Positions 35,327 through 44,815 of a stretch of 64,000 nucleotides of DNA are shown here, piece by piece. Under the pieces are notes generated by a model. It searched no databases. It saw only the letters and a program-made list of their open reading frames with translations, and had not been told where the DNA came from. A program made the position numbers and the translations under genes. Source of the DNA: Dawidia soli (GTDB lineage: Bacteria; Bacteroidota; Bacteroidia; Cytophagales; Cyclobacteriaceae); assembly GCF_018598185.1 (NCBI RefSeq), contig NZ_JAHESC010000034.1, positions 24,172-88,171 of the forward strand, in the 5' to 3' direction. Positions within the stretch are counted from its first letter, which is position 1, and the number at the start of each line of letters is the position of its first letter.

Positions 35327-36802
35327 ATGAAGACGAAGCTCTTTTTTATACTGCCGGTACTCGCCCTGGTGACAGGCTGCAGCGATTACCTCGAGCACCT
35401 GCCCGACCAGCGCACGGAGCTCAACACACCGGAGAAGGTGGCGGAGCTGGTCGCGACGGCCTATCCGCGGGCCAACTATATCACGTTCCTGGAGGCGATG
35501 TCCGACAATGCCGAAGATAAGGCGTTGAGCGGGGGCGAGCTCATCAACCGCGAGCCGTGGTTCTTTAACGATGTGCCCGACCGGAACGAAGACACGCCCG
35601 ACTATTATTGGTTTGCGGCCTATACGGCGATCGCGGCGGCCAACCACGCCCTGGAGGCGATCGGTCAGGCTCCTGATCCGGAAGAATACCAGGCATCGAA
35701 AGGCGAGGCGCTGGTGGCCCGGGCGTATACACACTTTATGCTGGTGACGCTCTTCTCGCGCGTGTACAACCCGGCCACGGCCGCCAGCGACCCGGGCATT
35801 CCGTATGTGACGGAGCCCGAGAAGCAGGTGACCAAGCCGTATGCGCGTGGCACGGTGGCGTCGGTATATGAGCAGATCGAGCAGGACCTGCTGGCGGGGA
35901 TACCGCTGCTGGACAACATGTCGTACAAGGAAGGCGCCGGAAAGTATCACTTTACCACGTCGGCGGCACACGCGTTCGCGTCGCGGTTTTACCTGTTCAA
36001 GCAAGACTATGCCCGGGTGGTGGAGCATGCAAACCTGGCATTTCCGGGCGGGGTGATCCTGCCGAGCCTGCGCCCGATCAACTCGGCAGCATACCGCGCG
36101 CTGGAGCCTGCGGTGAAGCTGGCGGAGTATACCAAGGCCGATGTGCCGGCCAACCTGCTGCTGGTGGAGACGCCGTCACTCTGGGCGCGAAGCCTGCGCG
36201 GCTACCGGTACGGCTTCAGCTCGCACATGCTGCGCACGTTTATCTGGGACGACAATGTAACGGGCGGCTTGTGGGGCTATATGTTCTATGGCAACGAGCA
36301 GACGCTGTTCACGCCGAAGTTCCGCGAGCATTTTGTGAAGGAGGATCCCAATGCGGACTTTGGCAGCCCCTATAACATGGTGCCGTTGCTTACGGCGGAA
36401 GAAGTGCTCTTCAACCGGGCGGAGGCGAATGCCCGCCTGGGGCAATACGATGCGGCACTGCAAGATCTGAACGACTTTGCCAGTACCCGTATCATCGTAA
36501 ACGATTATGACGCTCCGTATTACGATCCGGCGCAGCACGTCATTACGCGGCCGCGGATGCTGAGCTTCCATGCCACGCAGGACCTGGAGGCGGCCCTGAT
36601 CCAGACCGTTCTGGATTTTAAACGCGTGGAGTTCCTCTGTGAGGGGCTGCGCTGGTTTGATATACTGCGGCACAGATTGCCGGTGGTGCATACGCCGTAT
36701 AACCGCGAGAATATCATGACGCTGGGGCCGAACGATCCGCGCCGGGTCATTCAGATCCCGCAGGAAGCACAAATGGCCGGTCTTGAATTAAACCCCCGCT
36801 AA
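35327..36802 (+). CDS. RagB/SusD family substrate-binding lipoprotein 2
   Basis: 491 residues. Lipobox LALVTGCSDYLEHLPD, then SusD features: RTELNTPEKVAELVATAYP, TAIAAANHALEAIGQA, KGEALVARAYTHFMLVTLF, VLFNRAEANARLGQYDAAL and LDFKRVEFLCEGLRWFDILRH near the C-terminus, ending QIPQEAQMAGLELNPR. It caps the SusC barrel made from the gene 12 bases upstream. There are no carbohydrate enzymes in the same operon, which is unusual for a polysaccharide locus. Confidence 0.92.
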   Translation: MKTKLFFILPVLALVTGCSDYLEHLPDQRTELNTPEKVAELVATAYPRANYITFLEAMSDNAEDKALSGGELINREPWFFNDVPDRNEDTPDYYWFAAYTAIAAANHALEAIGQAPDPEEYQASKGEALVARAYTHFMLVTLFSRVYNPATAASDPGIPYVTEPEKQVTKPYARGTVASVYEQIEQDLLAGIPLLDNMSYKEGAGKYHFTTSAAHAFASRFYLFKQDYARVVEHANLAFPGGVILPSLRPINSAAYRALEPAVKLAEYTKADVPANLLLVETPSLWARSLRGYRYGFSSHMLRTFIWDDNVTGGLWGYMFYGNEQTLFTPKFREHFVKEDPNADFGSPYNMVPLLTAEEVLFNRAEANARLGQYDAALQDLNDFASTRIIVNDYDAPYYDPAQHVITRPRMLSFHATQDLEAALIQTVLDFKRVEFLCEGLRWFDILRHRLPVVHTPYNRENIMTLGPNDPRRVIQIPQEAQMAGLELNPR

Positions 36803-36807
36803 TCTCC

Positions 36808-37692
36808 ATGAACACTTTGATGAATTATACCTCTATACAGGCCGCGCTCACGCGCGGTGCGTGGCTGTTGTGCCTGGCGCTGGTGTTTACCGTGGCGGGC
36901 TGCCGGGAGGAAGATGAAGACCTCGACGTTTCGTTCCTGGATCCAAGCCAGGAAGCACGCACGGCGGTAGACCTGTGGTTGCAGGAGCACTACACGGCGC
37001 CGTACAACATTGCGGTGGACTATAAATGGACGCCGTTTGAGCTGCCGAACAACAAGGTGCTGGTGCCGGTGAAGGAAGACAAGGTGATCCCCGTCATGGA
37101 GGTGATCCGCAAGACGTGGATCGAGCCTTATGTGGCCAAGGCCGGCGAGGCGTTTATCAAGACGCACGCGCCCAAGCAGTTTGTGCTGGTGGGGAGCGCC
37201 GAGTATAACAACGACGGCACGATGGTGCTGGGGGAAGCCGAGTCGGGGCGCAAAGTGACGCTCTTTGTGATCAACGACTTTCAGAAAACCAATGTGCCGG
37301 CGGTGAAGCAGATGCTGCACACCATCCACCACGAGTTCGCCCACATTCTGCACCAGACGATTTTGTACCCGCGCGAGTTCAAGCAGATCACTCCTTCGGG
37401 GTATACGGCCACGTGGTACAACACGCCGGATGAAACGGCCTGGTCGCTGGGCTTTATCACGCCGTATGCGCGGGCCAGCACCGACGAGGACTTTGTGGAG
37501 ATGATCTCGACGATGCTGGTAGAAGGTAAAGAAGGATATGAGGCGATCGTGGCCAAGGCTTCGCCGGAGGCCCAGGCGTTGCTGCGGCGGAAAGAAGCGT
37601 TTGTGGTGGCGTACTTCAAGGAGTCGTGGAATATCGATTTTGCTGCCTTGCAGGCGGCTACGCAGCAGGCCATTGCGGCAGCGACAAAATGA
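36808..37692 (+). CDS. Substrate import-associated zinc metallohydrolase lipoprotein
   Basis: 294 residues. Lipobox TVAGCREED (Cys32), then a metallopeptidase fold with HTIHHEFAHILHQ: the zinc motif HExxH is His175-Glu176-Phe-Ala-His179, and Glu231 in DFVEMIS is a good third ligand (gluzincin style). The family is known as lipoproteins with HExxH found next to SusC/SusD-type transporters in Bacteroidota, to which this gene's position fits exactly. Predicted to sit on the outer membrane and cut a substrate, perhaps a peptide, before or during import. It begins five bases after susD stops and 26 bases before the first DUF4302 gene. Confidence 0.88.
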   Translation: MNTLMNYTSIQAALTRGAWLLCLALVFTVAGCREEDEDLDVSFLDPSQEARTAVDLWLQEHYTAPYNIAVDYKWTPFELPNNKVLVPVKEDKVIPVMEVIRKTWIEPYVAKAGEAFIKTHAPKQFVLVGSAEYNNDGTMVLGEAESGRKVTLFVINDFQKTNVPAVKQMLHTIHHEFAHILHQTILYPREFKQITPSGYTATWYNTPDETAWSLGFITPYARASTDEDFVEMISTMLVEGKEGYEAIVAKASPEAQALLRRKEAFVVAYFKESWNIDFAALQAATQQAIAAATK

Positions 37693-37717
37693 TCAAACAG
37701 ACGATTTAAGACTATAC

Positions 37718-39031
37718 ATGAAAAAGATATTTTACTTCTTATTGTTCTTGTCGGTGGTGGCCGGCTGTCGTGACGAAGACGACACGGCGTTGCTCGGCCG
37801 CCCCGAGGACCGGACCCGGGAGATGCTGGCGGCGTACCGTGCCCAGCTGCTCGACAGTCCCTATGGCTGGAAGGGGTATGTGTTCCCCGGGTTGGGCGGT
37901 GGCTTTAGTTTTCTGTTCGAGTTTTCGGATGAAGGCCGTGTGACCATGCTGGCCGACATCAACCGCGACTGCGCCACCGAGCCGTATGAGAGCTCGTTCC
38001 GCCTGGAGGCGGTGCAGCGGCCTTCGCTGTTCTTTGATACCTATTCGTATCTGCACATCCTGTCGGATCCCAACCCGGATACGCTGGGCGGTGTGTTGGG
38101 GCAGGGGTTGCTGTCGGACTTCGAGTTTGCGTTCGAGTCGACGCACGGCGATACGCTTTATCTCAAAGGCAACCAGCACGGTACGCCGCTGGTGATGATC
38201 AAGGCCACGCAGGCGGAGGCGCAGGAGTTTCACGACGGCGCATTGCAGACGACGGCCGATGCCGTGAACAAGTATAGCGAGGCCAACCCGTTTGTATACA
38301 TCCAGTCGAACGACGGCAAGCGTCTCAATACGAGCTTCAACCACGATGCGAAGAAGTTTTCGCTGTCGTTCAAGCAGGGCGATACGCTGAACATCCGTTC
38401 GGCGCCCTTCGGGTATACGCCAAAGGGCCTCTACCTGCAGCGACCGCTGCAATACCGGAACATTGTTTTTCAGGAAGTATTCTTTGACGCGGCGCAACGC
38501 ACATACTACATCCTGGTGAACGGCACGCGCACGGATCTGCGCGCGGCGGCGGACCCGGTACTGCCGCTCCACCTTTTCCTGGGGGTAGACTTTTCCGTGA
38601 TCTCCGTGCCGCCCAAGCAGATCGACGGATGGTCGCAGACGTTCAAGACGATCGGCGACGCCATGGCCAATGCCTTCTTAAACGCGGGGCTGGGGCTGAG
38701 CTACATGGAGTTTGACTTCAATGCCGAGAATAAGACCCTGAACTACAACGTATACTTCAAGGCGCTGTCCACCGGGCAGTATTATGTGGCGCAGTATCCG
38801 TATACATACACCAAGTCGGCGGACGGGGTGTTTAAATTCGCGCCCTATGACGAGGCCAACGGCAACGCCGAATACATCCGGCCCGTGACAGAACCCCTGC
38901 TGTTCTATTTTGAAAATTATCGCTTCCGCATGGAGTACCTCAAGACCGACCAGGGATATGTGGGCCAGATGAAATGCGTGGAGAATCCCGCGATGTATTT
39001 CTCCGGAAACTTTGGAAGCGCCTTCAACTAA
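37718..39031 (+). CDS. DUF4302-type lipoprotein, copy 1
   Basis: 437 residues. Lipobox LSVVAGCRDEDD, followed by the phrases MLAAYRAQLLDSPYGWKGYVFP, GGFSFLFEFSDEGRVTMLADI, SSFRLEAVQRPSLFFDTYSYLH and GDTLYLKGNQHGTPLVMIKAT, which match the DUF4302 family of Bacteroidota surface lipoproteins. Beta-rich throughout; no enzyme motif. The family is repeatedly found in SusC/SusD plus zinc-metallohydrolase clusters, so it is likely part of the surface complex. The ATG at 37718 starts the lipoprotein signal; the longer frame back to 37538 overlaps the metallohydrolase gene. Confidence 0.8.
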   Translation: MKKIFYFLLFLSVVAGCRDEDDTALLGRPEDRTREMLAAYRAQLLDSPYGWKGYVFPGLGGGFSFLFEFSDEGRVTMLADINRDCATEPYESSFRLEAVQRPSLFFDTYSYLHILSDPNPDTLGGVLGQGLLSDFEFAFESTHGDTLYLKGNQHGTPLVMIKATQAEAQEFHDGALQTTADAVNKYSEANPFVYIQSNDGKRLNTSFNHDAKKFSLSFKQGDTLNIRSAPFGYTPKGLYLQRPLQYRNIVFQEVFFDAAQRTYYILVNGTRTDLRAAADPVLPLHLFLGVDFSVISVPPKQIDGWSQTFKTIGDAMANAFLNAGLGLSYMEFDFNAENKTLNYNVYFKALSTGQYYVAQYPYTYTKSADGVFKFAPYDEANGNAEYIRPVTEPLLFYFENYRFRMEYLKTDQGYVGQMKCVENPAMYFSGNFGSAFN

Positions 39032-39040
39032 CGAATCTTT

Positions 39041-40399
39041 ATGCATACGGATATATATTCTATTTTCTCCATGCTGCGGGTGCCGGTGCGGCGACTTGCC
39101 GTCGGCCTTGTGGCTGTTGCCTCGCTCGCGGCGTGTAGCAACGATGAGGACATGACGATCCCGGTTACGCCTTCGTATAGTGACCCGGAGGAAAACCTGG
39201 CAGCGTTCAAGCAACAGCTGGAAGCTGCGCCCGAAGGATGGGAGGCTACGTTGCGGCCGCTGACGGGCAAGGTGTATACATTGTTCCTGACGTTGGGCGG
39301 GGGTGAGGTGACGCTCTATGCCGACACCGATACCACCGCGGCGCAGACGCCGAGTCATTCGCCTTATTCGGTGGAGCTGACACAGACGGTGAATCCGTCG
39401 CTGGTATTTGCCGACGGCTCGAACCTGGCGCGCGTGCCCGGCGGCAAGAACCCCGGTGTCGACAAGGCCTATAGCTACTCGTTTACGCGGGGCGATACGC
39501 TCTACCTGCGGGGCAACCAATACGGTGATGAGCTGCGCTTGGTAAAGGCCAGCGCGGGCACGCGTGCCGCGTATGAGGGCCGTGCGCTGCGCAACGCTAT
39601 GAAGTCGGTGTCGGGATACCTGGCTGCGGTGCACTACCTGTACCTGCAGCCTTCGCCGGACCTGTTGATCCAGTTTGCGGTGAACCCGGCTACACGCGGG
39701 GTGTATATCACGTACCTGCAGGGGCACGACGTAAAGTTCTTTGGCAGTGACTATGCGTACGCACCCGGGGGAATGCGCTTGAAGAGCCCCTTCTCCGTGG
39801 CGGGGAATACTTTACAAGACGTGGCATGGCATGACGACACCCGGCAGTTGTCTGTGGTATACAATGGCGCATCGCAACCGCTGCAGAAAGCTAACATTCC
39901 TGTGATCCCGCTGCATTACCTGCTGGGGACGGAATATCCTCCCGGTGCGGCATTCCCTTCGCCGGGCGTGCAGCTTCTGCCCGGCTGGTCGTCGAAGTTC
40001 CGCACGTTGTGGATGAAGGATGACGACGGCGCGATGCAGGAGAACTATAGCCTGATCTATGTCGTGCCGGATATTCATATCGAAAACAATACGATGGACC
40101 TGTATGTGTACTACGTCAACCCCGAGGACGACTATGTTCATGGCAAGATGCAGTACAAATACACCAAGACTGCCGAGGGTGTCTTCGACTTTGCGTTCAC
40201 CGGCACACCCGATGATGAAGAAGGCGCCCGTGCGCGTGCGGTCCAACCCCATATGCCGACGATCCTGGGGTTGTTGGAGAACCATCGTTTTCGCGTGGAG
40301 TTCTTTGACGCATACCAGGAGCTGGGAGGTGTGATACCGCAGTATATCAGTGTGGACGATCCCGAGCTTTACTTCACCGGGCTTTGGTTCACACGATGA
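39041..40399 (+). CDS. DUF4302-type lipoprotein, copy 2
   Basis: 452 residues. Lipobox ASLAACSNDED. It repeats the pattern of the previous gene at low identity: LAAFKQQLEAAPEGWEATLRP, YTLFLTLGGGEVTLYADTD, YSVELTQTVNPSLVFADGSNLA, GDTLYLRGNQYGDELRLVKAS. The two are paralogues that have diverged considerably, with 9 bases between them, so they may have different partners or ligands. The ATG at 39071 (MLRVPVRRL) is an alternative start that still leaves a lipoprotein signal. Confidence 0.75.
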   Translation: MHTDIYSIFSMLRVPVRRLAVGLVAVASLAACSNDEDMTIPVTPSYSDPEENLAAFKQQLEAAPEGWEATLRPLTGKVYTLFLTLGGGEVTLYADTDTTAAQTPSHSPYSVELTQTVNPSLVFADGSNLARVPGGKNPGVDKAYSYSFTRGDTLYLRGNQYGDELRLVKASAGTRAAYEGRALRNAMKSVSGYLAAVHYLYLQPSPDLLIQFAVNPATRGVYITYLQGHDVKFFGSDYAYAPGGMRLKSPFSVAGNTLQDVAWHDDTRQLSVVYNGASQPLQKANIPVIPLHYLLGTEYPPGAAFPSPGVQLLPGWSSKFRTLWMKDDDGAMQENYSLIYVVPDIHIENNTMDLYVYYVNPEDDYVHGKMQYKYTKTAEGVFDFAFTGTPDDEEGARARAVQPHMPTILGLLENHRFRVEFFDAYQELGGVIPQYISVDDPELYFTGLWFTR

Positions 40400-40440
40400 A
40401 ACCTATTTACAGATCCTATAACCTATATCCTTATTGTTCT

Positions 40441-40926
40441 ATGAAAAAGCTGGATTGGATTGCAGAGGCCCTGGAGCGGAATGCTTACCGCATCGGCCTC
40501 ATCATTATTACCTTTTCGCTGGCCGTTATTGTGGCGGTGCTGTCGGGGTGTAGCGACGATGACGATAAAAAAGCAGTGGACCCCCGCGAGACGCTGCCTG
40601 GCACGTGGACGCTGGGGGCCCACGGCTCGGTGACAAGAGACGGCAGCGATGTGACCGGCGACTATGCCGGGTTGCAGATCGTCTTTGCCGCAAACGGTAC
40701 TTATACAGGCGCCCACAGTGAACCGCTGTGGCGCAACACCGGCACGTGGGCCTGGGCGGGCACCAGCGCCACGGTACTGACGCTGGACGGCGACTTTTCC
40801 GTGCTGGTAACAACGCTGGAGGACGACGCCCTGGTGCTGCGCTTCACCCTGCAGGCCGATGACCTGGAGGGCGGTCGCGCTTTGTCGCTAGCGGGTGAGT
40901 ATGTCGTGACCCTGGAACGTAATTGA
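40441..40926 (+). CDS. Small lipoprotein with lipocalin-like fold
   Basis: 161 residues. After a charged N-terminal region and a hydrophobic stretch comes the lipobox VLSGCSDDDDKK. The rest, beginning LPGTWTLGAHGSVTRDG, resembles small lipocalin-like beta-barrel lipoproteins (GTWxL start, GTYTGAHSEP, GTWAWAGTSATVLTLDG). No catalytic residue is apparent. It probably binds a ligand or other subunit of this surface system. The ATG at 40441 is chosen; an earlier ATG at 40396 overlaps the previous gene by four bases and adds a non-conserved leader. Confidence 0.65.
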   Translation: MKKLDWIAEALERNAYRIGLIIITFSLAVIVAVLSGCSDDDDKKAVDPRETLPGTWTLGAHGSVTRDGSDVTGDYAGLQIVFAANGTYTGAHSEPLWRNTGTWAWAGTSATVLTLDGDFSVLVTTLEDDALVLRFTLQADDLEGGRALSLAGEYVVTLERN

Positions 40927-40952
40927 GTTTATCGACCTAATAAATCAGTAGT

Positions 40953-43496
40953 ATGAAAAAATCTTTACTCTTCAAGAGTCTCCTCACAGCGGTGTTGCTG
41001 ACGGTGCTTTGCCTGGGTGCGGGCGCGCAGTCGTTCTGGACACAAAGCGATGGTCCCTACGGGATATCCTTGTGGAACTTCTTTATCGGCGATGACGGCA
41101 CCTACTATGCGGGCGCTTCCGACGGGAAGCTCTACCGCAAGCTGCCGAACAGCACGCGGTGGGACATCGTCTGGTCGGAGTACGGCACCATCCTGGCCAT
41201 CTATGAAAAGGACGGTGTGGTGTACGTTGGCAATGCCGACGGCATTGTCGTTTCCTCGACCGACAACGGCGACAGCTGGGAAGTCATGAACAATGGCCTG
41301 GAGGAAAACCCACAGGTACGCGACTTTGCCGAGAACGACCAGGGAGAGCTCTTTGCGGCCACGAGCAGCGGCATCTATAAGATGATGCCCGGTGCCAAGC
41401 CGGGCGTGTTCACCTGGCAAAGGAAACCGTACGAGACGCAGTACGGCTCGTTCATCTTTACGCTGTGTACGGACAAGCTCGGCACGATGTATGCCGGTAC
41501 GGGGCGCGGGATATACCGGTCGGACGACGACGGCGAGACGTGGCATGCCGCGGCGATGAACGACGATGCGAATGCGATCCTCAGTATGGCCGCGGCGGCC
41601 AACGGGGATGTATACGCCGGTACCTCGGAAGACGGGCTTTATATCAATTACGCCGATGACGGAAAACCCGACGGCTGGGCGCCGCTGGCGGACGAGGTGA
41701 TGGGCGGCGCACAGGCGCGTAAAGTCTCGGTGCTGAACGGCGACCAGGTATTTGTGAGCATCAGCGGGAACGGCGTGTATTATTCCGATAACAATACGAA
41801 CTGGGAGAAGGTCGTCTCGGGCAGTGCCCACGGCGGTACGCAGTACGATCCGGTCGGACATCACTATGTCGTGTCTTCGTTTAACGGCCTCTGGACATCG
41901 TCCGATACAAAGCCGTATAGCTTTACGCAGACCGCCATTCCGCAGGACATCGGCATGATCACCGGTCATCATTCCACTGTGGCGGTTATTGCCGAAGGGA
42001 ACATGGTATACCAGTCGCCCGACCAGGGTGCGACGTGGACGCCCGTGATCGGCAACAGCGAGGGGATCATCACCTGTTACGAAAGCAAAGACAACGGCGA
42101 CTTGCTGGTGGGCATGTTTGGCGGTGTGCTGGGGGCACCCTGGGTGCAGGCGTACCGTTTTATCGACTTTACCAACGGATGGGGCTGGTGGTCGATCGGC
42201 TTTGACGAGTCGGTGAAGCGGATCTCCGATATCCTGGTGACGGCCAACGACTCCATCTTTGTGGCGACCGATCAGGGATTGTACCGCATCGACTCGAAGA
42301 CCTACGAGAGCAGTCGCCAGTTGAAGATCGGGCCTACCTTCGTACTGCGCGTGCTGGCCGAGGATGGTAAAGGCACGCTCTACATGGGCACTGACGACGG
42401 CCTCTATATTTCACAGGACGGTGGGCAGTCGGCCGGCATCCACCGGTTGGATAATGTCGTGATCAATACCATTACGACCACCGTAGAGGGAGCGGTGTAC
42501 CTGGCGACGGAAGCGGGCATTTATTACCTGGCCGGTCCCGAAAGCGAGCCTGCGCTGGTCGATGTTCCGAACGATAAGGGAACGTCTTTTAACGACATCG
42601 CGATCGACGCGCAGGGGCATTTGTATGCGACCACGCCGAACCGGGTGTATTATGCCGTGAATAAAGATGCGGCGTGGGAAGAGCAGATGGGCGGTATCGA
42701 GGGATACGTGTATCGCGGGTTGCGGGTGGTCGACAACGTGGTATATGTGGCCACGAACGTAGGTTTATATAAACATGTGTACGCGCAGCGGGCTGTTGTT
42801 ACGCTGTCGGGCACAGGTTCGTTTGAGTATACCGGTCAGGAACGTAAGGTGACGGCCCAGACAACGCCGGCAGGGTTGGCGGTGGAGATCCTGTACAACG
42901 GTGTGGCGGATGTGCCTGTGGCCGGCGGAACGTACTTTGTCACGGCCCGGGTGAGCGACGGTACCTATGCCGGTACGGCTACGGGCCGGGTGAAGATCGG
43001 CAAAGCGCCGGCATCGATCACGCTTCATGGATTGGGCACTCACAATTATAGCGGCGCGCCGCAGCCGGTGACGGCTACGACAGAGCCTGCGGGCTTGCCG
43101 GTGGTCTTTACCTACAACAATACGACCGATGTGCCGGTGGAGATCGGTGAATACTATGTAACCGCGACGATCGATCACCCGTCGTACCAGGGTCAGGCCG
43201 CCGGCGACATGATCATCCGCGATGCGGTGCTGGGGGTGGAAGATCCGCACAACAAGCTGGTGGCGGTATACCCGGTGCCTGCGCGCAATACGCTGACGGT
43301 AGAAAGCAGGCAAGGGCGGATGCGTTCGATCGTGCTGCTCGATGCCCAGGGGCGCGTGGTCGATCAGCGCGCGTTTAGCAAACCGGCCGGCAAGCATGTC
43401 TTTGACGTGACGCGTTATGCGCCGGGCATGCTGCTGATCCAGATCACCACGGATACGGCGGAGCGTATTGTGAAGCGTGCCCAGGTGGTTCGGTAA
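40953..43496 (+). CDS. Beta-propeller and MBG-domain protein with T9SS type A signal
   Basis: 847 residues. Signal peptide (MKKSLLFKSLLTAVLLTVLCLGAGAQ), then about 12 propeller-like blades (residues 27-610) with BNR/YCF48-like phrases (SSTDNGDSWEVMNNG, YRSDDDGETWHAAAM, QSPDQGATWTPVIG, ISQDGGQSAGIH). Two MBG-type beta modules follow (about 612-765; GTGSFEYTGQERKVTAQTTPAGL and LGTHNYSGAPQPVTATTEPAGL, tandem repeats). The C-terminus (VAVYPVPARNTLTVES, VLLDAQGRVVDQ, ILIQITT-like) is a type A T9SS sorting domain. It is therefore secreted to the surface by T9SS while the neighbours are lipoproteins, a notable mix of export routes in one operon. Confidence 0.82.
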   Translation: MKKSLLFKSLLTAVLLTVLCLGAGAQSFWTQSDGPYGISLWNFFIGDDGTYYAGASDGKLYRKLPNSTRWDIVWSEYGTILAIYEKDGVVYVGNADGIVVSSTDNGDSWEVMNNGLEENPQVRDFAENDQGELFAATSSGIYKMMPGAKPGVFTWQRKPYETQYGSFIFTLCTDKLGTMYAGTGRGIYRSDDDGETWHAAAMNDDANAILSMAAAANGDVYAGTSEDGLYINYADDGKPDGWAPLADEVMGGAQARKVSVLNGDQVFVSISGNGVYYSDNNTNWEKVVSGSAHGGTQYDPVGHHYVVSSFNGLWTSSDTKPYSFTQTAIPQDIGMITGHHSTVAVIAEGNMVYQSPDQGATWTPVIGNSEGIITCYESKDNGDLLVGMFGGVLGAPWVQAYRFIDFTNGWGWWSIGFDESVKRISDILVTANDSIFVATDQGLYRIDSKTYESSRQLKIGPTFVLRVLAEDGKGTLYMGTDDGLYISQDGGQSAGIHRLDNVVINTITTTVEGAVYLATEAGIYYLAGPESEPALVDVPNDKGTSFNDIAIDAQGHLYATTPNRVYYAVNKDAAWEEQMGGIEGYVYRGLRVVDNVVYVATNVGLYKHVYAQRAVVTLSGTGSFEYTGQERKVTAQTTPAGLAVEILYNGVADVPVAGGTYFVTARVSDGTYAGTATGRVKIGKAPASITLHGLGTHNYSGAPQPVTATTEPAGLPVVFTYNNTTDVPVEIGEYYVTATIDHPSYQGQAAGDMIIRDAVLGVEDPHNKLVAVYPVPARNTLTVESRQGRMRSIVLLDAQGRVVDQRAFSKPAGKHVFDVTRYAPGMLLIQITTDTAERIVKRAQVVR

Positions 43497-43533
43497 TCCT
43501 TTGAATCATTCATCCTAAATCCTACTTATACTT

Positions 43534-44622
43534 ATGGTAAAAATTTTCAGACTCTTCGTGTTCGCCCTGGTGGCGGCATCGGTTCTCATGGCCTGCTCCG
43601 GTGAAGATGGCGACCCCGGGGTGGCGGGCGCCAAAGGCGATAAAGGTGACAACGGTGCGGTGGGCGCCGACGGTGAAGACGGCGCGGATGCTGCCGCGAA
43701 GAACGGTTATTTCCAGGGCACGATCAAAGGCACGCGCCGTGACGGTGCGGCGTTTGAAGAACCTTTCAACTTTCAGTATGTCTATGGCGATCAGGAATAC
43801 GAAACCTATCAGGTGCTGCTGCAACGTTTCGAGACTGCGGCGGGGGCTATTGCCGATGCGATGGTACAGGAGGCGCAGCAATCCGGTGTAGACATGTCGG
43901 CACCACTCGACAAGGGCTTTATGAAGCTGTGGCTGTATAACAATCCGGAAGGCGCGGGGTTTGTTCCCGGCGAGCTGCAGGTATATTTCACCAAGGGGCT
44001 GAGCGCCACGCAGGTGTTCAGGCTCGAGGCAAAGCCTCACCTGGAAGACGCGTTCTATGATCGTGTGATCGAGATCGCTCCGGATCACAACGGCCTCTAT
44101 AACTTTGCGCATAACAACGCCGGCCAGGTGGCGTACATGGAATATTACGATGCGTCGGGCAAAACGCTGCTGAGCTATGCGTTTCCGTTGCAGCTGGCGG
44201 GTGTGGACTACGTTTTTGCGTATGATGCCGAGACGGGTGCGTTGCAATACTATGAGATCAACGGTGAGCAGTTCAACGACGGTGCGCTATTCGACAAGTA
44301 TCATGAGATCAGGTTTGTGTACAACGATGAGTTCGGGAAGCACGTGTTTGAGAAGAACGACGGTACGCCGTTGTACGAATACGTAGACGAAGTACCGGCC
44401 GATGCCTTTGCCATCACGAACTTCAGCCAGGCCGATGGTGTGGTGAGCTTCGATTTCTCGATCACGATCAGCAAATACCGCGGCTTTATGGGCGGGCGCA
44501 GCCCGATGGGGCCGATCCTGATCCACGGTCAGAACAGCACCGGTCATGATCTGACCATTACCGGCAAATTCAATTCCGGCACCCCGGTATATCAGGAGGC
44601 CGTGGGGCGAAGAGGAGCGTGA
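43534..44622 (+). CDS. Lipoprotein with collagen-like Gly-X-Y stretch
   Basis: 362 residues. Lipobox ASVLMACSGEDG at the N-terminus, directly followed by about ten Gly-X-Y triplets (GDPGVAGAKGDKGDNG and on to GADGEDGADAA, residues about 23-53). That is long enough to trimerise like bacterial collagen-like stalks, but short. The rest (about 55-362) is an acidic, aromatic globular domain with no family I recognise. A trimeric lipoprotein stalk presenting a globular head is my inference. It is the last gene before a terminator, so it closes the operon starting at fecR. Confidence 0.7.
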   Translation: MVKIFRLFVFALVAASVLMACSGEDGDPGVAGAKGDKGDNGAVGADGEDGADAAAKNGYFQGTIKGTRRDGAAFEEPFNFQYVYGDQEYETYQVLLQRFETAAGAIADAMVQEAQQSGVDMSAPLDKGFMKLWLYNNPEGAGFVPGELQVYFTKGLSATQVFRLEAKPHLEDAFYDRVIEIAPDHNGLYNFAHNNAGQVAYMEYYDASGKTLLSYAFPLQLAGVDYVFAYDAETGALQYYEINGEQFNDGALFDKYHEIRFVYNDEFGKHVFEKNDGTPLYEYVDEVPADAFAITNFSQADGVVSFDFSITISKYRGFMGGRSPMGPILIHGQNSTGHDLTITGKFNSGTPVYQEAVGRRGA

Positions 44623-44698
44623 GTGTGAGTACGAGCGCGAGGAATCAGAACCTTTCGCTCCGTGGGGATAATACCAGTTGCCCGATTAAATATGCACG

Positions 44699-44730
44699 GA
44701 AGGTGTCCGGTGGGCACCTTCTTTCATTTT
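44699..44730 (+). terminator. Terminator at the end of the FecR/SusCD 2 operon
   Basis: GAAGGTGTCC (44699-44708) pairs with GGGCACCTTC (44712-44721), one G-U pair included, and is followed by TTTCATTTT. It lies 77 bases after the collagen-like lipoprotein gene and before the sigma factor gene. Confidence 0.7.
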
Positions 44731-44815
44731 ACACTGCGTTGGGTCGAATCGAAACGCTTTCTTGTATAAACCCGTATGAATCTTTACATTAGTGGATGTT
44801 TCCGAAGCAAAGAGG

